Positions 29,001-35,957 of a DNA stretch of 64,000 nt are shown piece after piece. The translations under genes were made by a program, and so were the position numbers. Within the stretch, counting starts at the first letter, position 1. Each line of letters begins with the position of its first letter. Origin of the DNA: Methylomonas rhizoryzae (lineage in GTDB: Bacteria > Pseudomonadota > Gammaproteobacteria > Methylococcales > Methylomonadaceae); NCBI RefSeq assembly GCF_008632455.1, contig NZ_CP043929.1, forward strand, positions 1,922,001 to 1,986,000. The letters are read 5' to 3'. The notes under the pieces were generated by a model. It searched no databases. It was not told the origin of the DNA and saw only the letters and a list, made by a program, of their open reading frames with translations.

Positions 29001-31754
29001 GCCGATTTGCTGATTCTCAACGACAAGGAGTCTTCTTACGTCGAGGACTTGCAAAGCATGCTGGAAACTATGATTCGGGAGAATCAGGCGCGGTGCGCCG
29101 CCCAAGAGAATGAAAACCGGGGGGCGGTTTTTGTATTGCCGGTCGGCCGGTTGTCTATGGACGAGCGGCGCTTCTTGCAAACGGCGGCGAGGGTGATGCT
29201 GGTCAGTAATCGGGGTACCTTGGCCGAGCAGTTATTGCGGCACCCCCGCCCGCAATCGGCATTCATCGCCCCGCAAGCCTTGTCTGTCCGCCAAACTCAG
29301 GTGCCGGCCTTGGCGCTGCCTTCGCTTGAGTTTTTCAACGGCCTAGGCGGTTTCGGCGAGGACGGCAGCGAATACGTAATCATGCTGGATAAGGGCCAGT
29401 GGACGCCAGCACCTTGGGTCAACGTGGTCGCCAACCCGGAATTCGGTTTCATGGTTTCCGAGTCTGGCAGCGGGTGTACTTGGTGCGGGAACAGCCGCGA
29501 GAATCAGTTAACGCCTTGGTCTAACGATCCAGTGGCCGATGCGCCCGGCGAAGTATTTTACCTGCGCGACGACGAAAGTTATGAGCTGTGGACGCCGACA
29601 GCGCTGCCGATCCGGGTGGAAAATTCCAGTTATCTGATACGGCACGGCAAAGGCTATAGCCGTTTCGAGCATGCTTCCCATGGCATTCACAGCGAATTGT
29701 TGCAATTTGTCGGCCCGGACGATCCCGTCAAAATATCACTGCTTACCTTATCGAATGTCTCGGGCCGCAATCGGCGGCTGACGCTGACAGCCTATTTGGA
29801 ATGGGTGTTAGGTGCATCGCGTAGCGTCACCGCGCCGCATATCATTACCGAACTGGACCCGGAAACCGGCGCCTTGTTGGCGTCCAATCCTTGGGATCAA
29901 GAGTTCGGCAGCCGTATCGCCTTCGCCGATCTAGCCGGGCGGCAGACGAGTTTCACCGCCAACCGCACCGAATTCATCGGCCGCAACGGTAGCTTGGATG
30001 CGCCGGCCGCTTTGTTAAGCCGCAAACCGCTGAAAAGCCGAGCGGGTGCCGGGCTCGACCCTTGCGCCGCGCTGCAAACGGCGATCGAGCTAGCCCCGAA
30101 CGAACGAATCGAGATTGTCTGTTTATTGGGCCAGGGGCAAGACCGGGCTCAGGCCGTGGAGTTGATCCGGCGTTATCGTGCCACCGACGTAGCCGGCTTG
30201 TTTAAGCGAGTCAAACAGTCGTGGTGGCAAGTACTGGCTACGGTGCAAGTAAACACGCCGGACCGGGAACTGGACTTGCTGTTAAACGGCTGGTTGTTGT
30301 ATCAAACCTTGAGTTGCCGAATGTGGGCGCGAGCGGCTTTCTATCAGGTTGGCGGAGCATTTGGTTTTCGCGATCAACTGCAAGACAGCATGGCGTTGGT
30401 GGTGTCCAGACCGGACCTGGCACGGGCTCATCTATTACGAGCCGCCGCTCGCCAGTTCGAGCTGGGCGACGTGCAGCATTGGTGGCACCCGCCTACCGGA
30501 CGTGGGGTGCGTACCCGCTTTTCCGATGATCGGGTTTGGCTGCCTTACGCGGTGGCGCATTACCTGAAGGTTAGCGGCGATACCGGGGTGCTGGCTGAAT
30601 TGCTGCCGTTTCTAGAAGGCCCGGAGTTGGGTACGGAGCAGGACGATGCTTACTTCCATCCCGGCGAATCGACCGCACAAGCCACTTTATTCGAGCATTG
30701 TGCGCGGGCATTGGACCTAAGCTTGGCCACCGGTGCCCATGGCTTGCCGTTGATGGGATGCGGGGACTGGAACGACGGCATGAACCGGGTCGGCAATCGG
30801 GGGCAGGGCGAGAGTGTTTGGCTGGCCTGGTTTCTGATTGCGGTCTTGAACGAATTTGCCGAGGTCGCCGAGCGGCTGGGCGAGACCGAGCGCGCCGGAC
30901 GCTGGCGCGTGCATGCTGCGCGCCTGACAGCAGCTGTGGAGGCTGAAGGCTGGGACGGTGCTTGGTACCGGCGCGCCTACTTCGACGATGGCTCGCCGCT
31001 GGGTTCGGCAAGCAACGCCGAGTGCCGCATCGATGCGATTGCGCAGAGTTGGGGCGTCATTTCCGGCGCCGCCGACCCTGAACGGGCGCGACGGGCGATG
31101 GCGTCGGTGCACGAGTATCTGGTGCGCCACGGCGACGATCTGCTGTTATTGTTCACGCCGCCGTTCGACAAGACCGAACGCGATCCCGGCTATATCAAAA
31201 GTTATCCGCCCGGCATTCGCGAAAACGGCGGCCAATACACCCATGCCGCTATTTGGTCGGTGATTGCTTACGCCATGCTAGGCGAAGGCGATCAAGCGGG
31301 GGAATTGCTGCGCATGCTGAATCCGATTAAGCGCACCGCCAGCCGCACCGGCATGTTCGCCTACAAGGGCGAACCCTATGTGTTGGCGGCTGACATCTAT
31401 GCAGAAGCCCCGCATGCCCGGCGTGCGGGTTGGACTTGGTACACCGGCGCGGCCGGTTGGTTTTACCGGGCCGGACTGGAATGGGTGTTGGGGCTGCAAG
31501 TTCGCGCCGACCGATTGTTGTTCGATCCGTGTATTCCCAGTGCTTGGCGCAGTTACAGCATGGTTTATCACCACGGAAATTCCCGTTATGAAATTTGCGT
31601 CGAAAACCCTGATGGATATACACATGGGATCGCAGTGCTGGAACTGGATGGCTTCAGCCAGTTAGACACTGGCAGCGTCGCACTGAGCGACGATGGCCAA
31701 TTGCACAAGATACGGCTTTTGCTTGGCCCCGCCGTTGCGGATTCCTCAGTCTAA
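23013..31754 (+). CDS. ndvB: cyclic beta-1,2-glucan synthase (NdvB/ChvB type)
   Basis: 2913 residues, a giant inner-membrane enzyme that makes periplasmic cyclic beta-glucan from UDP-glucose. Order: an N-terminal soluble region (to about 405); membrane helices at about 410-470; a GT84 glycosyltransferase domain with CYVITLDADTKLP (DxD motif, about 620) and RQHRWVRGDWQLLPW (QxxRW-like, about 775); more membrane helices (815-1000); a glucoamylase-like central region; and two beta-sandwich/phosphorylase sections ending in a GH94 domain with GCGDWNDGMNRVG near 2580. The GH94 part controls ring size in known members. It is slightly longer than rhizobial NdvB. Likely driven from site 2 with the two small membrane genes; CsbD follows 153 bp later from its own site. 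Confidence 0.95.
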   Translation: MAKRREQRRYVRSEHPGGEETPIRFEVFNTERLQQHAVSLARAQKITSLKNGRKLIPRVRENAQVLLEAYESVARAVREQRAITPAAEWLLDNFHVIEEQVSDIHVDLPESYARELPKLAEGVLAGYPRVYGIAWALVAHTDSRFTPELLTLFVRAYQGVEPLTLGELWAIPITLRVLLVENLRRLAVSIMRSQHGRRLADEFVDYVENLLAHSDRPDPPIPSAELPVESLRQAFAVQLLLRSHDPHPSVSISLDFLDDWLKLQNVSLDDIVHREHAAQIADNLTVRNIITSMRGISAFDWPRFVEEVSLVDVCLRGHEGYATMDFLTRDRYRHAVEELAKHSPRSEVEIARRVMDKIQVAAAQGADDERRLEPGYYLIGAGRYGFEMDVEYQPTFKQHLLRRYVAHAGLAYIGSLALLTFLLLTLPISAAIAAGLPGWSLSLLALVFAFPASDIAIGVMNQLIVAWLPPSHMPRFELSDGVPEALSTFVVVPTMFVSEDGVRQQIEQMEIRYLANPEGEVRFALLSDWVDADREQLDGDERLLAVALAGVEALNAKYAKQRFFVFHRKRLWNASEGKWMGWERKRGKLHEFNRLLRGATDTSFLPAAGQPASVPSGVCYVITLDADTKLPMGVVSQLVGVAAHPLNRPVFDPVSRTVVQGYGILQPRVTPTLPQRQERSLFHQIFAGASGTDAYSSSVSELYQDLFSLGTYSGKGLYHVDSFETALAGRVPDNTQLSHDLFESVYVRCGLVSDIEFFEEFPSHTQVAASRQHRWVRGDWQLLPWIFGASGQGMPMIGRWKMLDNLRRSLSAPAAFTALVASWAIPDAPLWPLVGFVLAALAFPAILAVAGCCSVPRRGISLSTHLRGAGENVLWACGNSLVALTLLAQQAWLMADAIATTLVRLFITRRKLLKWVTALQAKAGAGYALKNLIRPLSHSSSVVMAAAALVLLCNPVAIGYAWPFLLLWWLAPVVARALSLPPRLDKAESLTPEDSVQLRLYGRRIWRFFSTFVTAEDHYLPPDNFQEDPEPVVAHRSSPTNFGLYLLSVAAARDFGWLGLLDSVERLEATLSTLSALPRLHGHFYNWYDTRDLHMLEPRYLSTVDSGNLAGHLLTLAQACREMRERPLDLNIALTGVADTYHLLLSALRHLDDESRTLTVTLTELRQKSLVLGELLKQRPDGAEEWTGLWRQLDVCAGVLYDLANAYAAERGDSVDNEVLAWAGLLCEDISSHAKDVAGLMPWLHFSVSAQSSSASEETPPAIAKLKQQISVARPLCDLAASYRDCAEQVQCSAGEIAAADLKAAVIGLRKAGDLAAKLSDRLESMAAQLERLFRDMDFRFLFDADRHMFAIGYRVAEGVIDSSYYDLLASEARLSSFIAVAKRDVPSMHWFHLGRRVTRAAHGTVLLSWSGSMFEYLMPSLVTFTPRYSLIDQTCRLVVKRQIAYGQERDVPWGVSESAFNGRDLNMTYQYSAFGVPGLGMKRGLGEELVIAPYATALAAMYLPHAALKNFASLEREGALGRYGFYEALDYTPIRLAEGQKVALVRCYMAHHQGMSLVAFANVVHDGIMRHRFHRTALIQSADLLLQERVPHGADTETLPLLQTLSDMKDTVQPPVRRVPSPMSTVPSSHLLANGRYSVMITAAGSGYSLWRNLAVTRWREDVTRDAWGSYLYLRDGETGEVWSAGYQPTVAKPEQYDVVFVEDRARITRTDGAIVTTLEIVVSPEDDAEIRRLSLTNNGTREREIDVTSYAEIVLAPPAADIAHPAFSNLFVQTEYLPQTRSLLAHRRQRSTGDPQLWAAHVLADRQTGDGLQYETDRARFVGRGQSLRTPIAVMDGRPLSNTVGSVLDPIFSLRTRIKVAAGATEHLTFTTLVAASRQLAADLADKYHSVTAWERVSALAWTHAHVQLHHLRTKPEEAQLFQMLANRLIFADSSLRPGGKWIQMNTLSVAALWRYGISGDRPMLLLRVSEPEDRGFVEQLLRAHEYWSIKGLAADLLILNDKESSYVEDLQSMLETMIRENQARCAAQENENRGAVFVLPVGRLSMDERRFLQTAARVMLVSNRGTLAEQLLRHPRPQSAFIAPQALSVRQTQVPALALPSLEFFNGLGGFGEDGSEYVIMLDKGQWTPAPWVNVVANPEFGFMVSESGSGCTWCGNSRENQLTPWSNDPVADAPGEVFYLRDDESYELWTPTALPIRVENSSYLIRHGKGYSRFEHASHGIHSELLQFVGPDDPVKISLLTLSNVSGRNRRLTLTAYLEWVLGASRSVTAPHIITELDPETGALLASNPWDQEFGSRIAFADLAGRQTSFTANRTEFIGRNGSLDAPAALLSRKPLKSRAGAGLDPCAALQTAIELAPNERIEIVCLLGQGQDRAQAVELIRRYRATDVAGLFKRVKQSWWQVLATVQVNTPDRELDLLLNGWLLYQTLSCRMWARAAFYQVGGAFGFRDQLQDSMALVVSRPDLARAHLLRAAARQFELGDVQHWWHPPTGRGVRTRFSDDRVWLPYAVAHYLKVSGDTGVLAELLPFLEGPELGTEQDDAYFHPGESTAQATLFEHCARALDLSLATGAHGLPLMGCGDWNDGMNRVGNRGQGESVWLAWFLIAVLNEFAEVAERLGETERAGRWRVHAARLTAAVEAEGWDGAWYRRAYFDDGSPLGSASNAECRIDAIAQSWGVISGAADPERARRAMASVHEYLVRHGDDLLLLFTPPFDKTERDPGYIKSYPPGIRENGGQYTHAAIWSVIAYAMLGEGDQAGELLRMLNPIKRTASRTGMFAYKGEPYVLAADIYAEAPHARRAGWTWYTGAAGWFYRAGLEWVLGLQVRADRLLFDPCIPSAWRSYSMVYHHGNSRYEICVENPDGYTHGIAVLELDGFSQLDTGSVALSDDGQLHKIRLLLGPAVADSSV

Positions 31755-31776
31755 GAGTTTCACTCCCTGGAGCCTA

Positions 31777-31797
31777 TATGTACGCTGCCGTACCGAC
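31777..31797 (+). promoter_or_regulatory. Crp/Fnr-like palindromic site 10
   Basis: Core TGTACGCTGCCGTACC at 31779-31794, with TA before and GAC after. -10 candidate TATGCT at 31816, 29.5 bp from the centre. 114 bp upstream of the CsbD gene. Confidence 0.7.
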
Positions 31798-31907
31798 CAG
31801 GACTCAGTTTAAGCATATGCTGTTTCTAATATCGGATGAAACAATATTCTTCCCGATACCGGTCAAGACTAATTTGGTCATGATCTATGCAGTACCTGGA
31901 GAGCAAT

Positions 31908-32084
31908 ATGAAAAAAAATCAACTGAAAGGCAGATTGGAACTGGTTTTAGGCAACACCAATGATGTCGTCGGTAAAATTTGGGAGGATGAAAGTATGGAA
32001 ATGGTAGAAAAGGTGCGAAAGAACGACGGCAAGGTAAGGGCGCGTTATGCCGACCTTAAAGACGATATAAAAAATGCGCGCTAA
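31908..32084 (+). CDS. CsbD family stress protein
   Basis: 58 residues: MKKNQLKGRLELVLGNTNDV, then a helical charged tail ending in YADLKDDIKNAR. This is the CsbD-like pattern of small, soluble, helix-rich proteins induced by general stress. The start was chosen for GGAGAG upstream and family length. It lies 83 bp before smbP, probably the same transcript. Confidence 0.85.
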   Translation: MKKNQLKGRLELVLGNTNDVVGKIWEDESMEMVEKVRKNDGKVRARYADLKDDIKNAR

Positions 32085-32166
32085 TCCGGCCTTACTAGGT
32101 AGTCTGGCTGTTTAATCGCTCCAGGTTGCAAAGTTGGCTATCTAAAACATCCACGCAGGGGTAATT

Positions 32167-32490
32167 ATGACAATTAAAATGGCTCAATTTACAGGTTTAT
32201 TTGCCGGCATCGTGTTGACGCTGAGTTCATTAGGTACGTTTGCAGCTGAAAGCGAAAGGCACATGGCTCAAGCATTAAAACACGCAGAAGCAGCCGCCAA
32301 AGCTGCCGATGGAAATACCATTGCCGAGCATGCCGAGGCAGCAAAAACGCATGTCAAAAAGTCGATGGAACATCTAGATGCGGGTTCTGCCAGTCTGGAT
32401 CAAGCGGTCGAGCATGGTAAGCAAGGCCATGCCGACTTAGCCAAAAAAGCGGCTGAAGAGGCAGTGGTGCACTTGAAATCTGCACAATAG
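32167..32490 (+). CDS. smbP: small metal-binding protein SmbP
   Basis: 107 residues: a signal peptide to about FAA, then a mature helical protein with His and Ala repeats (ESERHMAQALKHAEAAAKAA, IAEHAEAAKTHVKKSMEHL, LDQAVEHGKQGHADLAKKA). This matches SmbP, a periplasmic four-helix protein that binds copper and other divalent metals. It would suit a copper-dependent methanotroph. A terminator follows directly. Confidence 0.85.
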   Translation: MTIKMAQFTGLFAGIVLTLSSLGTFAAESERHMAQALKHAEAAAKAADGNTIAEHAEAAKTHVKKSMEHLDAGSASLDQAVEHGKQGHADLAKKAAEEAVVHLKSAQ

Positions 32491-32516
32491 AGACGCTTCG
32501 AGTAATAGTAAAAACT

Positions 32517-32545
32517 GCAGCGGGTTTTTCCCGCTGTATTTTTTG
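32517..32545 (+). terminator. rho-independent terminator after smbP
   Basis: Stem CAGCGGG / CCCGCTG with a five-T loop, then a T-rich run (GTATTTTTTG). Confidence 0.85.
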
Positions 32546-32712
32546 GAAATACCGCCGACAAATTGTCAAAATAAAGTTATGTGGCTGTCTGAACCTATTG
32601 TTTATGTGTGTTTACGTCAGATTCACGCATAACCGATACAGACAAATGGGCTGGCATGATAGTTATGATTCAACCGGATGACGATAGTTGAATTGACTAT
32701 ATTTTGTTTTAG

Positions 32713-32811
32713 GGAACCTCTGATTAATTCAGTTTTTCAAGATCAACAGAAGCGCAAGCCATTGATTTAATTGACCCTGAAATACGCGATACCGAATTAA
32801 TCAGAGGTTCC
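32713..32811. mobile_element. 99-bp MITE with IS5-like ends
   Basis: Terminal inverted repeats GGAACCTCTGATTAATTC and its complement, flanked by TTAG on both sides (32709-32712 and 32812-32815). The ends match the IS5 element at 48252-49436, which could have mobilised it. No coding capacity. Confidence 0.85.
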
Positions 32812-32846
32812 TTAGCGCTTAATCTTGGAAACCCTTAAAAACTGAT

Positions 32847-32867
32847 TATGTACGCCGGCGTACAGAC
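32847..32867 (+). promoter_or_regulatory. Crp/Fnr-like palindromic site 3 (perfect)
   Basis: Core TGTACGCCGGCGTACA at 32849-32864 is a perfect palindrome, with TA before and GAC after. -10 candidate TATCGT at 32886, 29.5 bp from the centre. 168 bp upstream of the membrane gene at 33033. Confidence 0.75.
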
Positions 32868-32994
32868 TAAGCTCGACTTGGCGGCTATCGTTCTCCCAGA
32901 AGCATTTATCGAAGCTGCGGTTGTCTTAATCGCCGGAATTTACGATGGTTATTAAGTTATTCGTGGTTCTCTAATTTATATGGAGTGCTATTTT

Positions 32995-33036
32995 ATGTTG
33001 ATTAACCTAGAGTATCTAAGTGAAGGTAATTTATGA
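32995..33036 (+). CDS. 13-residue leader peptide, coupled
   Basis: ATG at 32995 with TGGAG upstream encodes MLINLEYLSEGNL, and its TGA overlaps the ATG of the next gene (ATGA at 33033-33036). A plausible leader that couples translation. No ribosome site stronger than its own is seen for the downstream gene. Confidence 0.45.
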   Translation: MLINLEYLSEGNL

Positions 33037-33398
33037 GCGACGTGTCTATTCAAAAATCAAATGACGAAAAAATGCAATTCCTAAAAAGAATGACGGCATC
33101 GGTCTATCTATGCCAGATATTAACCTTTATGCTGGCGGGCCTGCCGTTGCTGTTAGGAGTGGCCATAAATTTCTTGAAGAAAAACGACGTTCAGGGTACG
33201 TGGCTGGAGTCGCATTTCGAGTGGCAAATAAAAACCACTTGGGTGGCATTGGCTGGATTTGCGTTAGCCGGGCTTACCTTTACTTTGGGAGCCGGCATAT
33301 TTGTTTTGATCATAACGGTAGTATGGATGCTATATAGGATTGCAATCGGTTGGTATGCGTTGACCGATGGCAAAGCAATCGACAACAGAGTAAGTTAA
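33033..33398 (+). CDS. small membrane protein, DUF4870-like
   Basis: 121 residues with about three membrane helices: one at 26-48, one at 73-93 and one at 93-113, and SHFEWQIKTTW between the first two. The pattern SHFxWQIxTFW is typical of DUF4870-type proteins. Function unknown. First full gene downstream of site 3; its start overlaps the leader peptide stop. Confidence 0.7.
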   Translation: MSDVSIQKSNDEKMQFLKRMTASVYLCQILTFMLAGLPLLLGVAINFLKKNDVQGTWLESHFEWQIKTTWVALAGFALAGLTFTLGAGIFVLIITVVWMLYRIAIGWYALTDGKAIDNRVS

Positions 33399-33498
33399 AA
33401 AGCCGTCAGTAAAGATATCCTCGGATATCGTTGTCTTTAATAGATAAAATCAAACAGGATATTTTCGAGGAAGCAAGCATTTGATGGGTATTTAACAA

Positions 33499-34074
33499 AT
33501 GATTAAGTCAAAAATTACTGCCGAATTGATTCAGTTTACTGCAAGGCCCTGGTGGTACACTATCCAGGGCTTTGCAATGATTGCGGTTGGGATTATTATT
33601 GCGGTGTTATGCATCATTTCGCCCAATGTGTATATGATTAGCAACGATGCATCCTGGGGGCCCGCTATTGGTATAATCTTGGTGTTTATCGGCGCGTTAA
33701 GGTGTATCGATGGGATATCTTCCGAAAATGCTCAAGGATTTCTATTCAATATGCAAGGAGGCGTGTTGGATTTCATTACAGGCATGCTTGTCGCGTCCAG
33801 TAATACTAATTCTAGCAGTAGTTTAAATATGCTAATTGTAGGGTATTTGCTAACACAGGGTATTTATAGAAATATTCTTTTATCCGTCGCAGAAATTCCT
33901 AATCCATTATCTAATAAAGTAACGGGATTTGTTTCAATACTGCTTGGAATAATTATCTGGGCCGTTTCCCCCGAGTCGCTATGGTTTATTGCATTTTCGT
34001 TGAGCGTTGATATTGGTTTTCGAGGTTGGACATTGATTACTATGGCATCGTCGCTAAAGGAAAATTTTCGGTAA
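33499..34074 (+). CDS. HdeD/DUF308-like membrane protein
   Basis: 191 residues with about six hydrophobic helices in a repeated pattern, including GFVSILLGIIIWAVSPESLWFIAFSLSVDIGFRGW, which resembles the internal repeat of HdeD-type acid-stress proteins. Assignment is by pattern only. In the same direction as the DUF4870-like gene, 100 bp later. A short perfect palindrome (GATATCC TC GGATATC, 33414-33429) lies between them. Confidence 0.6.
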   Translation: MIKSKITAELIQFTARPWWYTIQGFAMIAVGIIIAVLCIISPNVYMISNDASWGPAIGIILVFIGALRCIDGISSENAQGFLFNMQGGVLDFITGMLVASSNTNSSSSLNMLIVGYLLTQGIYRNILLSVAEIPNPLSNKVTGFVSILLGIIIWAVSPESLWFIAFSLSVDIGFRGWTLITMASSLKENFR

Positions 34075-34117
34075 CAATTTTTGATATATTTTTGGTTGGC
34101 TGTGCCCGCATTCGTTG

Positions 34118-34519
34118 CTAACCGTCGCTAGTTGGATGGGTTGAGGAAGGCGCGTGTTGATAGAACGACTTGATCATCCAGGCCAGCGGCAATGCCGTGC
34201 ACAGGGTATGCACCGAGGCCGTTAGACTGAGCAGAGCCATCAACGGTGTCGAAGTGGCGGCAACTTCAGCTGCGCCGGTGGCGGCATCGCGATTTAGCGG
34301 CGCTTGGGATTTGGTCAATTCGCCGATGATAAATCCGGTTCCGCTCGCTAACAGCAAGCTGGTAGGTTTAGTCATTAGGCGATGGATGGTACTGCCCAAC
34401 TTAGCGGAAGCCTTCGCAAGTTGCCGTTGCCGGCGTAACAATTGCTGCTCAGCATGGCGGATTTGCCCGTTCAACGATGCGGTTTTACTCAGGTTTAGGG
34501 GAGAGAAGGCTGTTTTCAT
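34118..34519 (-). CDS. small protein with C-terminal membrane region
   Basis: 133 residues: a basic helical N-terminus (HAEQQLLRRQRQLAKASAKL), a helix with LLLASGTGFIIGEL, and a second hydrophobic stretch (PLMALLSLTASVHTLCTALPLAW). Position third after DUF883 and holin-like genes fits the YqjK role in the yqjDEK arrangement, but sequence similarity is not clear. Start is 10 bases after the preceding stop. Confidence 0.6.
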   Translation of the reverse strand: MKTAFSPLNLSKTASLNGQIRHAEQQLLRRQRQLAKASAKLGSTIHRLMTKPTSLLLASGTGFIIGELTKSQAPLNRDAATGAAEVAATSTPLMALLSLTASVHTLCTALPLAWMIKSFYQHAPSSTHPTSDG

Positions 34520-34529
34520 GGCGATTTCC

Positions 34530-34946
34530 TCACCGATTTCGAACCGGCGGTGGCGTCTGAATACTGCGGAGGAGTGCGGGAAAAGCGAGGTAGCAACTGT
34601 TACGCCGGATCGCGGCGGCCAGAATCAATACCAATAGTAAATTGCCGGCAACGGCTAGCAGCAAGGCGCTGCTTGTCTCCATGCCGTTTTCGATCAATCT
34701 TAAGACGGCCGCGGCTGACAATCCCAGCCAGGCAGCGAATAACAGCGCGGCAGCCATAACGCCCGCGACCAGCATGTCCACCAATCTCAAACCCGCCCGT
34801 TGCGTTTCCAGAGCGGCGAGTCGCAGGCGGTCGTGGCTTAAACCTCTCAACTCTTGCCAGAAAGCCTGCATATCCTCGAGTCCGCCTAACTCGCTGGGCG
34901 GATCGTCTGCAGATCGATCATCGCCGACGGCGCGATCCGGATGCAT
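34530..34946 (-). CDS. phage holin family (YqjE-like) membrane protein
   Basis: 138 residues from the ATG at 34946. A charged N-terminus (WQELRGLSHDRLRLAALETQRAGLRL) precedes two membrane helices (about 58-80 and 91-111), the YqjE/holin-like pattern found after DUF883 genes. Not a phage gene in this context; probably a membrane stress protein. Confidence 0.7.
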   Translation of the reverse strand: MHPDRAVGDDRSADDPPSELGGLEDMQAFWQELRGLSHDRLRLAALETQRAGLRLVDMLVAGVMAAALLFAAWLGLSAAAVLRLIENGMETSSALLLAVAGNLLLVLILAAAIRRNSCYLAFPALLRSIQTPPPVRNR

Positions 34947-34957
34947 AAGGTTCGGTG

Positions 34958-35188
34958 TTACCGACTGCTCAATAAACGGCTCAGAACAAAGCCGGCGGCT
35001 ACTGCGATACCCAAAGAAGTCACGGGATTGTCGCGGATGTAAACCTGGCAATTTTTCATCAAACGCTGTTCGGCATTTTTCAGCTGTTGGCCTTTTTCTT
35101 CCAGCGCGTCCGCGGCTTGATTGGATGCGCTGGCGATTTTATCGACCGCCTCATGCGCAAAATTAGATGCTTTATCTACGGTTTCCAT
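34958..35188 (-). CDS. DUF883 family (ElaB/YqjD-like) protein
   Basis: 76 residues: a long helix (SNFAHEAVDKIASASNQAADALEEKGQQLKNAEQRL), the conserved YIRDNPVTSLGIAVAAGFVLSRLL end, and a C-terminal membrane anchor. YqjD and ElaB tether ribosomes to the membrane in stationary phase. Co-transcribed with the BON gene (14 bases apart). Confidence 0.85.
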   Translation of the reverse strand: METVDKASNFAHEAVDKIASASNQAADALEEKGQQLKNAEQRLMKNCQVYIRDNPVTSLGIAVAAGFVLSRLLSSR

Positions 35189-35202
35189 AATGGGTTCCTG
35201 GG

Positions 35203-35517
35203 TTATTTTAGTCGCATGTCGTTTTTGACCGACGCTACACCTTTGATGCTGCGAGCAATCTCCACAGCACGATTGATGTCTCCTCGCGAGCTGACGAAGC
35301 CGCTCAATTGCACGACACCTTTGAAGGTTTCGACATTGATCTGACCCGATCTCAAGTTGGGCTCATCGAATAACATTGCTTTCACTTTGGTAGTGATGAC
35401 GCTGTCATCGACGTATTCGCCGGCTCCCTCTTGCTTAGATGTTGAAGCGCAGCCCGCAGCGGTGATTAATGCGAGGGTCACAATGAATGCGGTTAACGTT
35501 TTGCTGAATTGTTTCAT
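35203..35517 (-). CDS. BON domain lipoprotein (OsmY-like)
   Basis: 104 residues: a lipoprotein signal MKQFSKTLTAFIVTLALITAAGC with lipobox, then one BON domain (DDSVITTKVKAMLFDEPNLRSGQINVETFKGVVQLSGFVSS). BON proteins bind phospholipid and protect the envelope. First gene of the four-gene minus-strand operon (BON, DUF883, holin-like, small protein), controlled from site 4. Confidence 0.9.
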   Translation of the reverse strand: MKQFSKTLTAFIVTLALITAAGCASTSKQEGAGEYVDDSVITTKVKAMLFDEPNLRSGQINVETFKGVVQLSGFVSSRGDINRAVEIARSIKGVASVKNDMRLK

Positions 35518-35693
35518 GATTAGCTCTCCGATTGAGAAATCGCTGATTGAGTCTTACGACGGCCTCCACCGTGCAGAGGGGGCGATGAACAGCAAATGGT
35601 TGCTTCCCGCATCGTTGGGCTTGTCAAGCCCTGCGCGGAATCAACGGTTTGCTAGATTCTTTGTGGGGTACTCTAACTGCAACGCCGAAGTTC

Positions 35694-35714
35694 GTCGGTA
35701 CGTTAGCGAACATA
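35694..35714 (-). promoter_or_regulatory. Crp/Fnr-like palindromic site 4
   Basis: Read on the minus strand: core TGTTCGCTAACGTACC at 35712-35697, TA before, GAC after. -10 candidate TAGAGT starting at 35675, 29.5 bp from the centre. 180 bp upstream of the BON operon. Confidence 0.7.
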
Positions 35715-35750
35715 CTCGTATAAGCACCGGGTGAGCGCGAAGTTTTTGGC

Positions 35751-35771
35751 TATGTGCGGTAACGCACCGAC
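35751..35771 (+). promoter_or_regulatory. Crp/Fnr-like palindromic site 5
   Basis: Core TGTGCGGTAACGCACC at 35753-35768, TA before, GAC after. -10 candidate TAAGCT at 35791, 30.5 bp from the centre. 190 bp upstream of the OmpA-like gene, back to back with site 4. Confidence 0.7.
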
Positions 35772-35957
35772 GCAGTTTTTATGTTGCCGTTAAGCTACAT
35801 CCGAGATTTTGTAACAACATTTCTTGCTTTTTCCGCAGCCCGCATGCTGAGGGCGGGTCACTGTTGCCCCAATTAGACGAGCGTGTTTGTTGGGTCTGGC
35901 GATCCGAGGATCTGACGCGAGGATTTCGATTTTTACATTTAACCAAAGGTAAGCATT

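Noticed and set aside
28029..29180. 383-residue open frame antisense to the glucan synthase gene
   Set aside because: It mirrors a well-supported coding region; no ribosome site or domain. High GC keeps opposite frames open.
33414..33429. Perfect palindrome GATATCC TC GGATATC
   Set aside because: Seen once, too short a loop for a terminator, and unlike the eleven-site motif; not enough to call an operator.
34530..35188. Prophage holin region
   Set aside because: The holin-like gene sits in a yqjD-type stress operon with BON and DUF883 genes; no other phage genes nearby.
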